A DNA stretch of 47,301 nt from a virus, in IMG/VR virus record IMGVR_UViG_3300036799_000105, positions 1 through 47,301 of that record; one strand, written 5' to 3'. This document shows, piece by piece, positions 24,083 through 33,751 of this stretch (the first letter of the stretch is position 1; each line of letters opens with the position of its first letter). Position numbers and translations under genes: made by a program. The notes beneath the pieces were generated by a model that was given only the letters and a program-made list of their open reading frames with translations, was not told the origin of the DNA and made no database searches.

Positions 24083-24505
24083 ATGGTAGCGCGCGAAACA
24101 ATCGTCGCCGAGGCGCGGTCCTGGGGCGGCGTGCGCTGGGTTCATCAGGGGCGCAGCAGACACGGCATAGACTGCATCGGGCTCGTGGTGGTGGTGCGCT
24201 CGGGGCTTGGCATCGGCGACTACGACATAGCTGGCTATCCACGGGCTCCGGACGGGACATTCATGTCGCACTTCTTCAACGCAGGCGGCGTGCGGGTTGA
24301 AATCCTCAAGGCAAAGCCAGCAGACCTGTTGCTCTTCAAGGATGCAAAGTCACCCTGTCATGTCGGCATTGTCACCGCGCGCAACGGCGAGCTGATGCAT
24401 ATGGTTCACGCGCACGCGACCCGTCATAAGGTGCTCGAAGAGCCGGTCATCAATGAGTGGCAGCAGAAGTGGGTGGCCGCGATACAGATGCCGGGCGTTG
24501 ACTGA
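24083..24505 (+). CDS. NlpC/P60-family cell-wall peptidase (GTA gp14-like)
   Basis: 140 residues. Catalytic Cys31 in SRHGIDCIGLV and His93 in SPCHVGIVT; a polar third residue is expected nearby. Enzymes of this family cut peptide bonds of peptidoglycan. The third gene of the conserved tip block, so it probably acts in the virion at entry rather than as a free endolysin. The ATG at 24083 is preferred over an upstream TTG (24077) because of a GAGAG ribosome site. Overlaps the hub gene by one base. Confidence 0.87.
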   Translation: MVARETIVAEARSWGGVRWVHQGRSRHGIDCIGLVVVVRSGLGIGDYDIAGYPRAPDGTFMSHFFNAGGVRVEILKAKPADLLLFKDAKSPCHVGIVTARNGELMHMVHAHATRHKVLEEPVINEWQQKWVAAIQMPGVD

Positions 24506-27500
24506 TGGCGGTCCTTGCGGTCGCTGGCATCGGTGCGGTTGCCGGTCTGGGCATCGGTGCGGCTGCTGGCCTGACGACGTTTGCCGCTCTCGCGACTGCC
24601 GCCTCGATCGGCTTCTCGGTCGGCACGCTGGTTGGCCAGCAACTGTTCCCCGAGCAGGTCAAGCAGGAAGGCTCGCGGCTCACCGATCTCACGGTAACGA
24701 GTTCAGCGTTCGGTGCGGTGAGACCGATCGTGTATGGCCAGGTGCGTATCGCCGGGAACATCATCTGGTCGACACCGATCCGCGAGCAGAAGAACACGCA
24801 GAAACACGGCAAAGGCGGCAGCGGCCCGTCGGTCACCAACACGACCTATACCTACTTCGGATCATTCGCGATCGCTTTGTGTGAGGGGCCGATCGATGCA
24901 GTATTGCGCATCTGGGCCGACAGCAAGCTCATCTACGACAGCACCGGCCCGCAGCTCATCCAGCAGAAAGGCGTGAACTTCCGGTTCTATCCTGGTGACG
25001 AAGAACAACTGGCGGACAGCATCATCCAGGCGGACAAGGGCGTGGAGAACGTGCCGGCGTATCGGGGCACTTGCTACATCGTGTTCGATAACTTGCCACT
25101 CGCCGACTACGGCAATCGGCTCCCGAACATCACCTGTGAGGTGGTCGAGAGGCGTACCCCGGCGTTTCCCTATCAAACCTGGACGGAATTCGATCCAACT
25201 ATCGTCGGGGGCGACGCCGGCGCCCAAGGCACACCAATGGGCGTCGATTGGGATCGCAATCTCCTTTATTTTCAGGGGTCCGATCCATTCACGCTTATTG
25301 TTGCTGATGCGGTGACGCTGCGCACGATCCGCGAAGTGCCCATGACGGAGGTTCTTTCCGACGGTACAGATGGTGGTTACTCGATCAAAGCCTACGGTCC
25401 GAACATTTTCGTCGGACCGGACGGTGCACTTTACTTCGAGTCATCACCTGGGATCATACGGGTTGATCAGAACACACTGAAGCAAACCGCGGTGTTCCAT
25501 CTTACCGGCGCTTTCAATTTTCCGCAGTTCCTCGCGAGTATCAGCACTTTTACCCCCGAAGGTGCGCGGAAAGACTATCTGGTCGAGTTCGGCTTCTTTT
25601 CTGACTGGCGCGTGCTGTCCATGCCGGATCTCGTCCTGCAAGCCAGCGGCGTGAATGCTGACAGCGCTGAAGGATTAGGAGGTACTACCGGCAAGTGGGG
25701 GGTGGGATTTGGCGAGGCATGGGGACTATGGGGTCCGGGTGCTCTGGGCGGCCCTCATCTTTTTATCACTCGCGTGCGGCTGGATGGCTTGACCTTCACC
25801 AACACGACGATGGCGACATTCACCGTGGATCAGTTCGATCCTGCCGCGCTTATCTTCCTCGGTGCTGACAGGAAGTTCCTGGTCTACGACCAAACAGACG
25901 ATAGCCTGATAATCAATTTCACGACGGCTCATGATATTGCGCATGGCTTCACGGCATGGGTCGTGAAATGGTCCGCGGCAAGCGGCATCGTCTGGAAGAC
26001 AGACCTCACCGCTGCTGGTGTTTCTAACGCGCAAGGAGGTCCATCCGCCGAAGTCAACGGTCAGAGCCGTCTCACACAAGGCACATTTGCGTGGTTTACC
26101 GTCGGTGGGCTTGTCCAGATCAGCACTGCGACGGGAGCGGTATTGATTAACCAGACCGCTGCTCCGGCGTCCGGTGGCTGGCCGATCGGCTTGTTGAACA
26201 GCATCCAGGTCTACGACAGCGAAACACAGATTGTCGCTGGCGGTTTCAACGAAAACCTGGCTGGCGTGTCGGTGCCAGGCAGCATCGCAAAGGCCTTTAT
26301 TGCCCGCAGGACGGGACTGGCCACGACACTCGGCGAGATCGTCTCTGATCAATGCCAGCGTGCTGGCTTTGAGGCCGCCGACTTCGATGTCTCCACGTTG
26401 ACCGACGTGATCGAAGGCTACGTCGTCAGTCAACGCGCGACCGTGACGGACGTGCTGACGCCTCTGCTCGGCGCCTTTATCGTCGATGCGGTCGAAACCG
26501 ACTACACGCTGCGGTTCAAGCATCGCGCAGGAGCGACTGTTGCCAGCATCGTGCAGGATGATCTGATTCGCACCGACCAGCAGTCAGCCGAGCCCTACGT
26601 CGAGACACGGCAGCAGGAGATCGAGCTGCCCATGCGTCTCACGATTACCTATATCGACAAAGACCGCGATTATCAGATGAACACCGCAGCGGTGAAACGT
26701 ATCCGCAATCCCGACCCGACGGTGTTCTCCGACAATCAAGTGGATGTCCAGCTTGCTGCCGTTATGACGTCCACGCCGGGAAAGAAAATGGCGGAAATGC
26801 TGCTTTATACCGCCTGGAATGAACGCCACACCTTTGCCGCGCGTCTCTCGCCGGCATTCGATTATCTGGACGCGGCTGACGCTGTGCAGCTTACCCTGAA
26901 CGACGGCTATACCGCGCGCGTGCGCCTGGGCAACATCAGCCTGGGCGTCGACTATTCGATAGAGACCAAGCTGATCGGCGAGACGGACGGGCAATATGTG
27001 TCGCTCGCCGAGGCCGATCCCGGTGTTCCGTGGTTCGGCTCCCACTTCATCACCGCAGCGGGCAAGTCGGAGCTCATCCTGCTCGACACGCCGTTGCTGC
27101 GTGATATCGATGATTTGGCTGGCCGCGCCATCCGCGGCTACTGGGGCGGCGGTCCGTTCTCCCGCGCAGCGGCATGGCCTGGAGCCGTGCTGCAGGAGGC
27201 GGACCCTAGCAGCAGTCTCTGGACAACCCTCTCATCGATCACCGATGAGGCTACCTGGGGATACGTAGAGGCGGCGCCTGCTGATTGGCCCCCGGTGTTC
27301 GCGACCCAGGATGAACTGCATGGTGGCGTCATGACCGTCGGGATCATCGGCGGCGGCGGCTTCCTGCCGTCATCGGTGACAGACGTCGATCTGGCGAACT
27401 TTGCCAACCCCATCGCCCTGATCAAGTCGAACGGCCAAGTGGAGATCATCCAATATCGCGACGCTGCGGCATTGGCCAACGGACGCTGGCAACTCTCTAC

Positions 27501-28143
27501 GCTGCGGCGCGGCCAGCGTGGCACCGATACGATGGCCTTTGGTCACACCAACGGCGAGACCTTCGTGTTCCTCGATGAGAGCCTGATCGATCTGCTGCAG
27601 ATCCCACTCGCACAGCACAACATCAGCGAGTTCTATCGTCTGGTGACGATCGGCATGATCCCGGACGACGCCAACATCGAGGCGTTCGCTTTCCACGGCC
27701 GCGACATGATGCCGTATGCGCCGGTCAACGCCGAGCGCGCTCAAGTTGGCAGCGACGTGGTGCTGACCTGGATCCGCCGCACGCGGATCGGTGGCATGAT
27801 GGTGGACGGCACGGACACCGTGCCCCTCAACGAGGCCACAGAGGCCTACGAGGTCTATCTGCTGGCAAGCGCGGCGGATGCCGAGGACTTCGATCCGACG
27901 GTCCCGGCGACCTATTTGCGGGCCTTCCTGGCCCTGTCATCTGCAACCCTGACCTACACTGCCGCGCAGATGGTCACCGATGGGTTCGATCCGGCGACCG
28001 ATACGATCTACGCGGTGATCTACCAACTGTCGGCCGTCGTTGGACGTGGCTTCTCAACGCTGCACGTCCTGCCATCGCTGGGTGGTCTGACGCTCGGCCT
28101 CGAGGACGGGTCAGGCAGTTGGGCCGGTTGGCTGTGGGGGTAA
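24505..28143 (+). CDS. Tail hub/receptor-binding protein (GTA gp15-like) with propeller-like insertion
   Basis: 1212 residues. The N-terminus is a Gly/Ala-rich hydrophobic segment followed by SRLTDLTVTSSAFGAVRPIV and YGQVRIAGNIIWSTP, typical of the tail-hub family (Phage-tail_3, PF13550). Around residues 225-600 lies a stretch with repeating WDRNLLYFQG, NIFVGPDGALYFE and KFLVYDQTDD-like blocks that looks like a beta-propeller insert. After it, hub sequence resumes (TTLGEIVSDQCQRAGFE, QQEIELPMRLTITYI). The C-terminus has fibronectin-like stretches. It would form the tip cone and bind the host. The insert could be the specificity module. Confidence 0.85.
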   Translation: MAVLAVAGIGAVAGLGIGAAAGLTTFAALATAASIGFSVGTLVGQQLFPEQVKQEGSRLTDLTVTSSAFGAVRPIVYGQVRIAGNIIWSTPIREQKNTQKHGKGGSGPSVTNTTYTYFGSFAIALCEGPIDAVLRIWADSKLIYDSTGPQLIQQKGVNFRFYPGDEEQLADSIIQADKGVENVPAYRGTCYIVFDNLPLADYGNRLPNITCEVVERRTPAFPYQTWTEFDPTIVGGDAGAQGTPMGVDWDRNLLYFQGSDPFTLIVADAVTLRTIREVPMTEVLSDGTDGGYSIKAYGPNIFVGPDGALYFESSPGIIRVDQNTLKQTAVFHLTGAFNFPQFLASISTFTPEGARKDYLVEFGFFSDWRVLSMPDLVLQASGVNADSAEGLGGTTGKWGVGFGEAWGLWGPGALGGPHLFITRVRLDGLTFTNTTMATFTVDQFDPAALIFLGADRKFLVYDQTDDSLIINFTTAHDIAHGFTAWVVKWSAASGIVWKTDLTAAGVSNAQGGPSAEVNGQSRLTQGTFAWFTVGGLVQISTATGAVLINQTAAPASGGWPIGLLNSIQVYDSETQIVAGGFNENLAGVSVPGSIAKAFIARRTGLATTLGEIVSDQCQRAGFEAADFDVSTLTDVIEGYVVSQRATVTDVLTPLLGAFIVDAVETDYTLRFKHRAGATVASIVQDDLIRTDQQSAEPYVETRQQEIELPMRLTITYIDKDRDYQMNTAAVKRIRNPDPTVFSDNQVDVQLAAVMTSTPGKKMAEMLLYTAWNERHTFAARLSPAFDYLDAADAVQLTLNDGYTARVRLGNISLGVDYSIETKLIGETDGQYVSLAEADPGVPWFGSHFITAAGKSELILLDTPLLRDIDDLAGRAIRGYWGGGPFSRAAAWPGAVLQEADPSSSLWTTLSSITDEATWGYVEAAPADWPPVFATQDELHGGVMTVGIIGGGGFLPSSVTDVDLANFANPIALIKSNGQVEIIQYRDAAALANGRWQLSTLRRGQRGTDTMAFGHTNGETFVFLDESLIDLLQIPLAQHNISEFYRLVTIGMIPDDANIEAFAFHGRDMMPYAPVNAERAQVGSDVVLTWIRRTRIGGMMVDGTDTVPLNEATEAYEVYLLASAADAEDFDPTVPATYLRAFLALSSATLTYTAAQMVTDGFDPATDTIYAVIYQLSAVVGRGFSTLHVLPSLGGLTLGLEDGSGSWAGWLWG

Positions 28144-28146
28144 TGA

Positions 28147-29430
28147 ATGGCTGACGTCAAAATCAGTGGGGCGACGCCTGCCGGGTTGCTGCTGGATACC
28201 GATATGGTGCCGATCGCTCGTGTCGGAACTGACCAGCCTATGAATACCACCCTGGCTGACTTCGCGACCTACGTCACTGTGCTCGCCAGCACACATCCGC
28301 CAGGGATGTCTAACCAGCCGCCGACCTCTGGCACGTCGGAGCTGTATGCCCGCAGTGACCACGTTCATCCGACCGACACCTCGCGCGCACCGATCGCTTC
28401 ACCGCAGTTCACCGGCCAACCGACAGCGCCAACCATGCTGCCGAGCGATTCCTCGAATGCGCTAGCGACCACGAAATTCGTGCATGACCTCGCAGCCGGC
28501 GGGACGCTCCATACGCAGACTCCGGGGATCGACGACAATTCCGAACTGGTGGCGACGACGGAGTTCGTGATCAACCAGGGTTCCACGGACCCACCGCTCG
28601 TGAACGGCATTGTCACAGCCGGTGTGTCCCGGCGTTTCGCTCGCGGCGATCATACTCATCCTGTCGATACCTCGCGTTATGCGGCGAGCAATCCGAGTGG
28701 CTTCGTCAATGCAGCAGGCGCTGCCGCCGCAGCGCCCGTGCAGTCAGTGGCGGGCAGGACCGGCGCCATCTCGCTGGCGCACACCGACATCACCGACTGG
28801 GCCGCGACGCTGGCGCCCTATGCGCTGACCGGCAGTGTTCCGGCCGCATCGACTACCACACCGAACATGGATGGCTCAGCGGTGGTCGGCACCGGCACAA
28901 CCTGGGCTCGCGCCGATCATGTGCATCCCGTCGATACCTCGCGCTATGCCACCACCAATCCGTCCGGCTATCAGACCGCGGCGCAGGTCACGACCATTGC
29001 CCGCACCGGCACAACGACCAATGACAACGCGGCAGCGGGGCAGATTGGAGAATTCATCTCGGCCTCGGTTATGAGTCCTGGCGTGGTGGCAAGCAACGCG
29101 GCGGTGCTCAATGTGGCGACCATTAGCCTGACGGCCGGTGATTGGGATGTGCAGGGGCAGGTTGGAACCGTCGTGCCAGCCGCGACCAAGATCGCGGCCA
29201 TGTCGGCGTGGCCTTCCACGACATCCGCTACGTTTCCAACAACGCCGCAAGGTGGCCTGCACCAGGTCGATGGAATGGTAACGCAGGGCGGCGATGTCGT
29301 GGTTCTGCCGACCGGCAGAATGCGAATATCCCTTGCCGCCACCACTACAGTCTACTTGTCTGCTATGGTCACCTTCGCTGGCGGTACTCTGGCCTGCACC
29401 GGTTACATCGGCGCGAGAAGGATGCGGTAG
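28147..29430 (+). CDS. Tail fibre with repeated ARxDHxHPxDTSR motif
   Basis: 427 residues. Three repeats occur: YARSDHVHPTDTSR, FARGDHTHPVDTSR and WARADHVHPVDTSR, separated by 70-110 residues of helix/beta spacer. The His-x-His pairs of such repeats in phage fibres can bind a metal ion on a trimer axis. The C-terminal half is beta-rich (WDVQGQVGTVVPAATKIAAM, TTVYLSAMVTFAGG). Likely a trimeric side or central fibre. Starts four bases after the hub gene stop. Confidence 0.78.
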   Translation: MADVKISGATPAGLLLDTDMVPIARVGTDQPMNTTLADFATYVTVLASTHPPGMSNQPPTSGTSELYARSDHVHPTDTSRAPIASPQFTGQPTAPTMLPSDSSNALATTKFVHDLAAGGTLHTQTPGIDDNSELVATTEFVINQGSTDPPLVNGIVTAGVSRRFARGDHTHPVDTSRYAASNPSGFVNAAGAAAAAPVQSVAGRTGAISLAHTDITDWAATLAPYALTGSVPAASTTTPNMDGSAVVGTGTTWARADHVHPVDTSRYATTNPSGYQTAAQVTTIARTGTTTNDNAAAGQIGEFISASVMSPGVVASNAAVLNVATISLTAGDWDVQGQVGTVVPAATKIAAMSAWPSTTSATFPTTPQGGLHQVDGMVTQGGDVVVLPTGRMRISLAATTTVYLSAMVTFAGGTLACTGYIGARRMR

Positions 29431-31041
29431 ATGGCCGTCTCACCGATCCTGCAGATCCCTCTCGTTGCGCCGACGCAATCGGACAAGACCACCACGCTCA
29501 ACGACATGATCCTCGACGTCGAGGGTGCGGCCAACGACCAGCTCATCGTCGATATGTCCGCCGGCAATGTCACTCTGACCGCGTTGCAGTACACCCGCTA
29601 CAATGTGTTCAGTTGCACGGGCCTAACCGCGGACCGGGCCCTGATCGTGCCGCTGACGATCAGTGGCAATCCGGCCAAGCGCGTCTTCGCTGTCCGCAAT
29701 AGTTCAGCTTTCAATGTGACCGTCGGTGGCGCGACCGGTGGCAGTGTGATCGTGGCTACCAGCAGCGGCACTGTTATCCAGAACGATGGCACAGACTGCG
29801 TCGGATACGGCGCTGGAGGCCCTGGCCCGCCCGGCATCTCTGGCCCGGCCGGGGGCGCGGTCGGCATCTCCTATGTGTTCGACACCACGACGACGAACTC
29901 GGATCCAGGTAGCGGCAAGCTCCGCTTTAATGCGGGGACGCAGAATGCTGCGACTGCAATCTTCGTCGACTTACTCGATCAGGCCGGAACCGACTGGACG
30001 GCCGTGCTCGATACTTTTGACGATAGCGGCAGTTCGCCCACTGGCACGGCGCGGGTATTCAAGCGCGCTGACCCCACGCATTGGATCGTGTTCCATCTGA
30101 CAGCGGTGGTGAGCCATACGGGATATCGAGAACTGACAGCCGTTGTGGTGGGCTCATCTTCCACCAACCCGCTTGCAGCAGCGGACGAGATCTCACTGAC
30201 ATTCGATCGCACGGGCGACATCGGCGCTACAGGGCCACCTGGCACCGGCGCAACGGGAGCAACAGGCGCGACCGGCGCAACTGGCGCGACTGGATCGGCC
30301 GGGGCGCCAGGCTCGGTCTGGCGCGATGGAACTGGAGCGCCGTCGTCCGGTCTCGGGATCAATGGCGACTATTACCTCAATCACGCGAACGGCGATGTCT
30401 ATCTGAAGGCGTCTGGCAGCTACTCCGTAGTCACGAACATCCTGGGCCCAACAGGCGCGACGGGCGCTACCGGCCCCGCTGGTGTCGGCTCTGGCACGGT
30501 CACCAGCGTTGCCACCACCGGGGCAGGCATCTCCGGTGGCCCGATCAGCACCACTGGCACGCTATCGGTGCAATGGAATGCTGGCACAGTCAGCTCGCTG
30601 TCAGGTCTTAGCGTCTCGAGCGGCACGCTGTCGGCCGTGCCGGCCGCCGCATCGATCACCGGCACGCTGACGTATACGCAGTTGCCGACTGAGGTTCAGC
30701 AGCTCCCTATTGCCTTTCCTTTCTCCGGCAAGCCGGCAAGTGGGGCGACGGTGAATGTGCCGATGGCCTTCGCGGTAACCATCCCGGCCAGCCTCGCTGG
30801 CGCCGTGGTTTATGATGTCACGCAGGCGACGGCGAGCGCGGTATTCGTGTTGAATAAGATTTCCTCTGGCACGACAACGGCGATTGGCAATGTAACGGTC
30901 ACGACCACCAGCCACACTAGCGCTACATTATCAGGGACCGGCGGAAGCCTTGCGATCGGCGATGTGCTTCAGCTTGTTGCCCCAACTCAGGATGCAACGC
31001 TGGCCGATCTCGGCATCACAATCCTGGCGGCGAGGGTCTGA
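29431..31041 (+). CDS. Tail fibre with collagen-like GAT repeats
   Basis: 536 residues directly after the previous stop. Residues ~130-145 ([13 protein letters not shown]) and ~264-294 ([19 protein letters not shown]) are collagen-like triplets, with a third block near 338-350. The remainder is beta-rich; [20 protein letters not shown] is the phage fibre-tip pattern seen in many collagen-bearing fibres. Probably an antireceptor or fibre shaft. Confidence 0.75.
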   Translation: MAVSPILQIPLVAPTQSDKTTTLNDMILDVEGAANDQLIVDMSAGNVTLTALQYTRYNVFSCTGLTADRALIVPLTISGNPAKRVFAVRNSSAFNVTVGGATGGSVIVATSSGTVIQNDGTDCVGYGAGGPGPPGISGPAGGAVGISYVFDTTTTNSDPGSGKLRFNAGTQNAATAIFVDLLDQAGTDWTAVLDTFDDSGSSPTGTARVFKRADPTHWIVFHLTAVVSHTGYRELTAVVVGSSSTNPLAAADEISLTFDRTGDIGATGPPGTGATGATGATGATGATGSAGAPGSVWRDGTGAPSSGLGINGDYYLNHANGDVYLKASGSYSVVTNILGPTGATGATGPAGVGSGTVTSVATTGAGISGGPISTTGTLSVQWNAGTVSSLSGLSVSSGTLSAVPAAASITGTLTYTQLPTEVQQLPIAFPFSGKPASGATVNVPMAFAVTIPASLAGAVVYDVTQATASAVFVLNKISSGTTTAIGNVTVTTTSHTSATLSGTGGSLAIGDVLQLVAPTQDATLADLGITILAARV

Positions 31042-31046
31042 CACTT

Positions 31047-31538
31047 ATGGCCAACAGAACAGCATGGACAGCCGGAAACGGTGTGGGGCTCACTTGGACC
31101 ACGGCGATCAACTCTGCCGATATGGCGAGCATGGCGAACGTCAGGACCGTCCTCTCGTCCGTCTCCGACATCGCCAATGGGACGAATCTCGACCAGTTCA
31201 TGGACATTAGCGTCCGCTGCGCTATTGCCTCGAGTACCGTCGCCGCAGGTGCGAACTTCGCCCTGTGGATTTATGATCTGCTCGACGACGGTTCGACCTA
31301 TGGTGATGGTCAGCTCACGGCGGGCACCTCTGCTGCGATCACCCCGACATTCGCCCCTTGTGGGATTATCCCGCTGGTCGCTGCTGCGGCGCAGACGACC
31401 CTCGTTGGCTATGTAAACGGCATTATAATACCACCAGGGTCATTCCGGATGGCAATCCAGAACAACAGCGGGTTCGCACTTACTTCGGGTACGCAGACCG
31501 TCAGGTATAGGACGTACAACCAGAACCTGAACAGCTAA
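31047..31538 (+). CDS. Minor virion protein
   Basis: 163 residues, beta-rich (FMDISVRCAIASSTVAAGANF, FALWIYDLLDDGSTYGDGQ), with a C-terminal strand set ending TVRYRTYNQN. I recognise this as a type common at the ends of siphophage tail operons, function unknown. It lies between two fibre-type genes, so tail tip attachment or capsid association is likely. Confidence 0.65.
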   Translation: MANRTAWTAGNGVGLTWTTAINSADMASMANVRTVLSSVSDIANGTNLDQFMDISVRCAIASSTVAAGANFALWIYDLLDDGSTYGDGQLTAGTSAAITPTFAPCGIIPLVAAAAQTTLVGYVNGIIIPPGSFRMAIQNNSGFALTSGTQTVRYRTYNQNLNS

Positions 31539-31548
31539 AGGACGGGAG

Positions 31549-32355
31549 ATGGGCGTCATCCAGCAGCGCACCACACTCGCCTTTCCTGGCGGGCTGGCCG
31601 CACAGAACAGGCTCCACCCAATGGCTTTGGGGGCACGCTACGCTGGGGTCGCCTCGCCTGGAGGGGGGTTTATTGACCTCCTCACCGGTAAGCCGAGCGT
31701 GCCGACCAACGGCACACCGACGACGACAGTCCTATCCGGCAGCGGCCCTGGCGTCCCCACCAATACGTCAACAGTCTACAACGCAATTGCAAACTCATAT
31801 TCAGACAGCCCATCGTCTGTAACGATGGCTGCAATCCTCACAATTACCGCGTCTCCCCCAGGCAATCCGGCTGTAATATTCAGCACGAGGTCAACAATAA
31901 CCGGAGCTTCTGGTATCTTTTGGGGGCTTGCTGGGATTTTTAATTGCTTCGCTAATGGAGCCGGGGTATTGTTGGGCGCAAGCTTTATACTGACAGTTGG
32001 TCAGGCATATTTCGTCGCATCTAGCTTCAGGAATGGGCTGCAAAATTTCGTTGCGATCAATCTAAAAACCGGAAGAATTTTGACGACAACAGGCACGAGT
32101 GCCATGACCATGACGGTAGGGACTGGTTCGTATGCCATAGGTGTTGCGACGGCAGGCCAGCACCCGAACGCCTCCATCTCTGCCGTTGCCTACTCGATCA
32201 ACAACTTCATGTCCCTGGAGCGACTGCTCCAATGGGCGAGGGCTCCGTGGGACTACTGGTATCCGCCGGTAATGGGCGATCTGATGTCCTCGGCATTGAT
32301 TGGATCGTCGGGGATCACCGGAGCATCGCAGGCCCGCGTCATAATGCTGGCATGA
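31549..32355 (+). CDS. Putative lectin-like tail protein
   Basis: 268 residues, ATG with an AAGGACGGGAG ribosome site. Beta-jelly-roll-like composition; the end SLERLLQWARAPWDYWYPP is like the closing motif of phage LamG/concanavalin-like structural proteins. Base composition in the middle is less GC-rich than neighbours. Last gene of the rightward late block; candidate receptor-binding accessory. Confidence 0.65.
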   Translation: MGVIQQRTTLAFPGGLAAQNRLHPMALGARYAGVASPGGGFIDLLTGKPSVPTNGTPTTTVLSGSGPGVPTNTSTVYNAIANSYSDSPSSVTMAAILTITASPPGNPAVIFSTRSTITGASGIFWGLAGIFNCFANGAGVLLGASFILTVGQAYFVASSFRNGLQNFVAINLKTGRILTTTGTSAMTMTVGTGSYAIGVATAGQHPNASISAVAYSINNFMSLERLLQWARAPWDYWYPPVMGDLMSSALIGSSGITGASQARVIMLA

Positions 32356-32481
32356 AACAGCCCCTCACTGGCAGCGCCGCCTAAGCCCGCGCGGCCCGCA
32401 GGCATTTTCGGTGCGAACGGCTCGGGCATCGTCGTCACCGCCAATTTCGGCGACGGTCAGAACAAAACTAGCCCGTTTGAT
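32356..32481. other. Convergent junction with possible gene remnant
   Basis: 126 bases between the last tail gene and the convergent minus-strand gene. No clear terminator. The plus strand from about 32400 reads GIFGANGSGIVVTANFGDGQ in an open frame without a start, which looks like a leftover of another tail protein. Confidence 0.35.
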
Positions 32482-33084
32482 TCACCCCCCGATTCGCACC
32501 GCGAGTTGCGCCTGCCGCAGTCGCCGCTCCTCGGCCCATTTGGCGGCGATCCTGGCCTGTTGGGCGGCGGGATCCATCACCGGCAGTGCTGCGACCGCCA
32601 CGGCGGCGGAGAAACCAGATTCAAGCTTTATGCTCTTGATAGGCGCGCAGATGCGCAGTGCGGGGTGTGCATTTGCGCACTCTTGCTTTCCCGGCACGAT
32701 CAGCACGTAGGCGTTGCTGGTCTGCTCCGCCCGCCAGCCGGTCCGCACGATGCGGCGATCCCAATCCAGCAGCCCGAGGGCCTTGGCGTCGGCCAGGGCG
32801 CGCTCAACCGTGCGCTCCCCCACCCCAGCATCAGCCGCCAGACGGGCGTGGGACGGGTCACAGCGGCCGTCCCGCGCGAGGTAGTCCGGTAGGATCTCCA
32901 GCGCCCAGGCGCCCTTGGGGCCGATCCTGCCGGCCCTGACGTGGTGATGGACGATGTACCGCCACCGCGCCTTGCGGTTGCGATCCATGGGGTGGCGTCT
33001 GCCGGGCCCGAATTGCGATCCACGGTGGAACGGTTTGTGACGGTTAGAACTTGGCCGACGGCCAGCAGGGCGAGGCTTTTTCAT
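32482..33084 (-). CDS. Winged-helix DNA-binding protein (replication-initiator-like)
   Basis: 200 residues. A basic N-terminal tail leads to GAWALEILPDYLARDGRCDP and RLAADAGVGERTVERALADA, a helix-turn-helix of the type seen in replication initiators and phage regulators (HTH_36-like). LDWDRRIVRTGWRAEQTSNAY is the wing region. The ATG at 33084 overlaps the upstream stop (ATGA). The C-terminus is Ala/Arg-rich helix. Could initiate replication or regulate transcription; the sequence does not decide. Confidence 0.72.
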   Translation of the reverse strand: MKKPRPAGRRPSSNRHKPFHRGSQFGPGRRHPMDRNRKARWRYIVHHHVRAGRIGPKGAWALEILPDYLARDGRCDPSHARLAADAGVGERTVERALADAKALGLLDWDRRIVRTGWRAEQTSNAYVLIVPGKQECANAHPALRICAPIKSIKLESGFSAAVAVAALPVMDPAAQQARIAAKWAEERRLRQAQLAVRIGG

Positions 33085-33242
33085 GACAGCCAGCCTTGCC
33101 GAACGGCGAAATCGGGCAGGGGCGGCACCCAAGAATTCAGGCTGGTCCCGCTAAGGAGCCAGTCGCGCAGTCGTACCGGGCACCGGTCATCCACTATCTG
33201 GTCAATGATCACGTCGAAGTCGTCGTCGTCTTGCGTCGTCAT
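33081..33242 (-). CDS. Small acidic protein
   Basis: 53 residues beginning MTTQDDDDFDVIIDQIVDDR, with a GGGGGAGAAACC ribosome site. Overlaps the winged-helix gene by ATGA. Acidic N-terminus and short aromatic C-terminus; no family recognised. Cognate small partner or antagonist of the DNA-binding protein is possible. Confidence 0.55.
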   Translation of the reverse strand: MTTQDDDDFDVIIDQIVDDRCPVRLRDWLLSGTSLNSWVPPLPDFAVRQGWLS

Positions 33243-33363
33243 GGTTTCTCCCCCATGCCGAGGCCAGCCGTCAGGACGCTCCGCAGCCAAAACGGGCTTG
33301 ATTTTAGGCGCTGCTTGTTGGATGCTGGTGACTGTCAGATCGTTCCAGCACCCGTTGGCTTGG

Positions 33364-33394
33364 AGGCCGCCCTTGTGGCGGCTTTCGGCTTTTT
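33364..33394 (+). terminator. Rho-independent-like terminator
   Basis: GCCGCC (33366-33371) pairs with GGCGGC (33377-33382) around a five-base loop, followed by TTTCGGCTTTTT. It would stop rightward transcripts coming from the tail operon antisense to 32482-33242. Confidence 0.5.
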
Positions 33395-33601
33395 AGGTCA
33401 TGTGTTGCTCCAAAGGCGCCCGACACCGAGTCGGGCCTGTAACCAGCCTGCCGTAACCGTAACCGTCTGGCGAGACTGATTTTTAACGGCGCGATCACGC
33501 GCCCAGCCCGCCCCAGCGGCACAAGGCCGCTTCGCGACGCACAGCAAACCGTGCAATTTAATCGCAGCCATGGGGCAGTTCTCGAGCTCGTCCTATGGTT
33601 A

Positions 33602-33637
33602 GGGACGCGGTTCGGGGTACGAGCCCGGCCGCGTCCC
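33602..33637 (+). other. Nested strong hairpin
   Basis: GGGACGCGG (33602-33610) pairs perfectly with CCGCGTCCC (33629-33637); inside, CGGG (33613-33616) pairs with CCCG (33624-33627). About 13 mostly GC base pairs. Preceded by a D-arm-like GTCCTATGGTTAGGGAC, but the whole does not fold as a tRNA. Confidence 0.55.
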
Positions 33638-33656
33638 GCCTTATTCTGCTACCGTT

Positions 33657-33674
33657 GCTTGCGGCGCCGCAAGC
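33657..33674. repeat. Perfect 18-base palindrome
   Basis: GCTTGCGGCGCCGCAAGC is fully self-complementary. Possible dimeric protein-binding site or hairpin in the same transcript as the flanking structures. Confidence 0.6.
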
Positions 33675-33714
33675 CCGTAGCGTTGCGCGCGATCACTGAA
33701 CATACCCTCGAACC

Positions 33715-33751
33715 AGCCCGGTCCTCCCGTGTGAGGCCGGGCTCTTTTTTT
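33715..33751 (+). terminator. Rho-independent terminator
   Basis: AGCCCGG (33715-33721) and CCGGGCT (33737-33743), with CCTC/GAGG inside after one bulged T, followed by C and seven Ts. A textbook rightward terminator, yet no rightward gene precedes it for over 1.3 kb, which points to a small RNA or readthrough control before the HTH gene at 33810. Confidence 0.8.

Noticed and set aside
33583-33640. tRNA-like segment with a D-arm-like GTCCTATGGTTAGGGAC
   Set aside because: No acceptor stem, no consistent anticodon arm and no T-arm could be fitted; the nested hairpin explains the pairing better.
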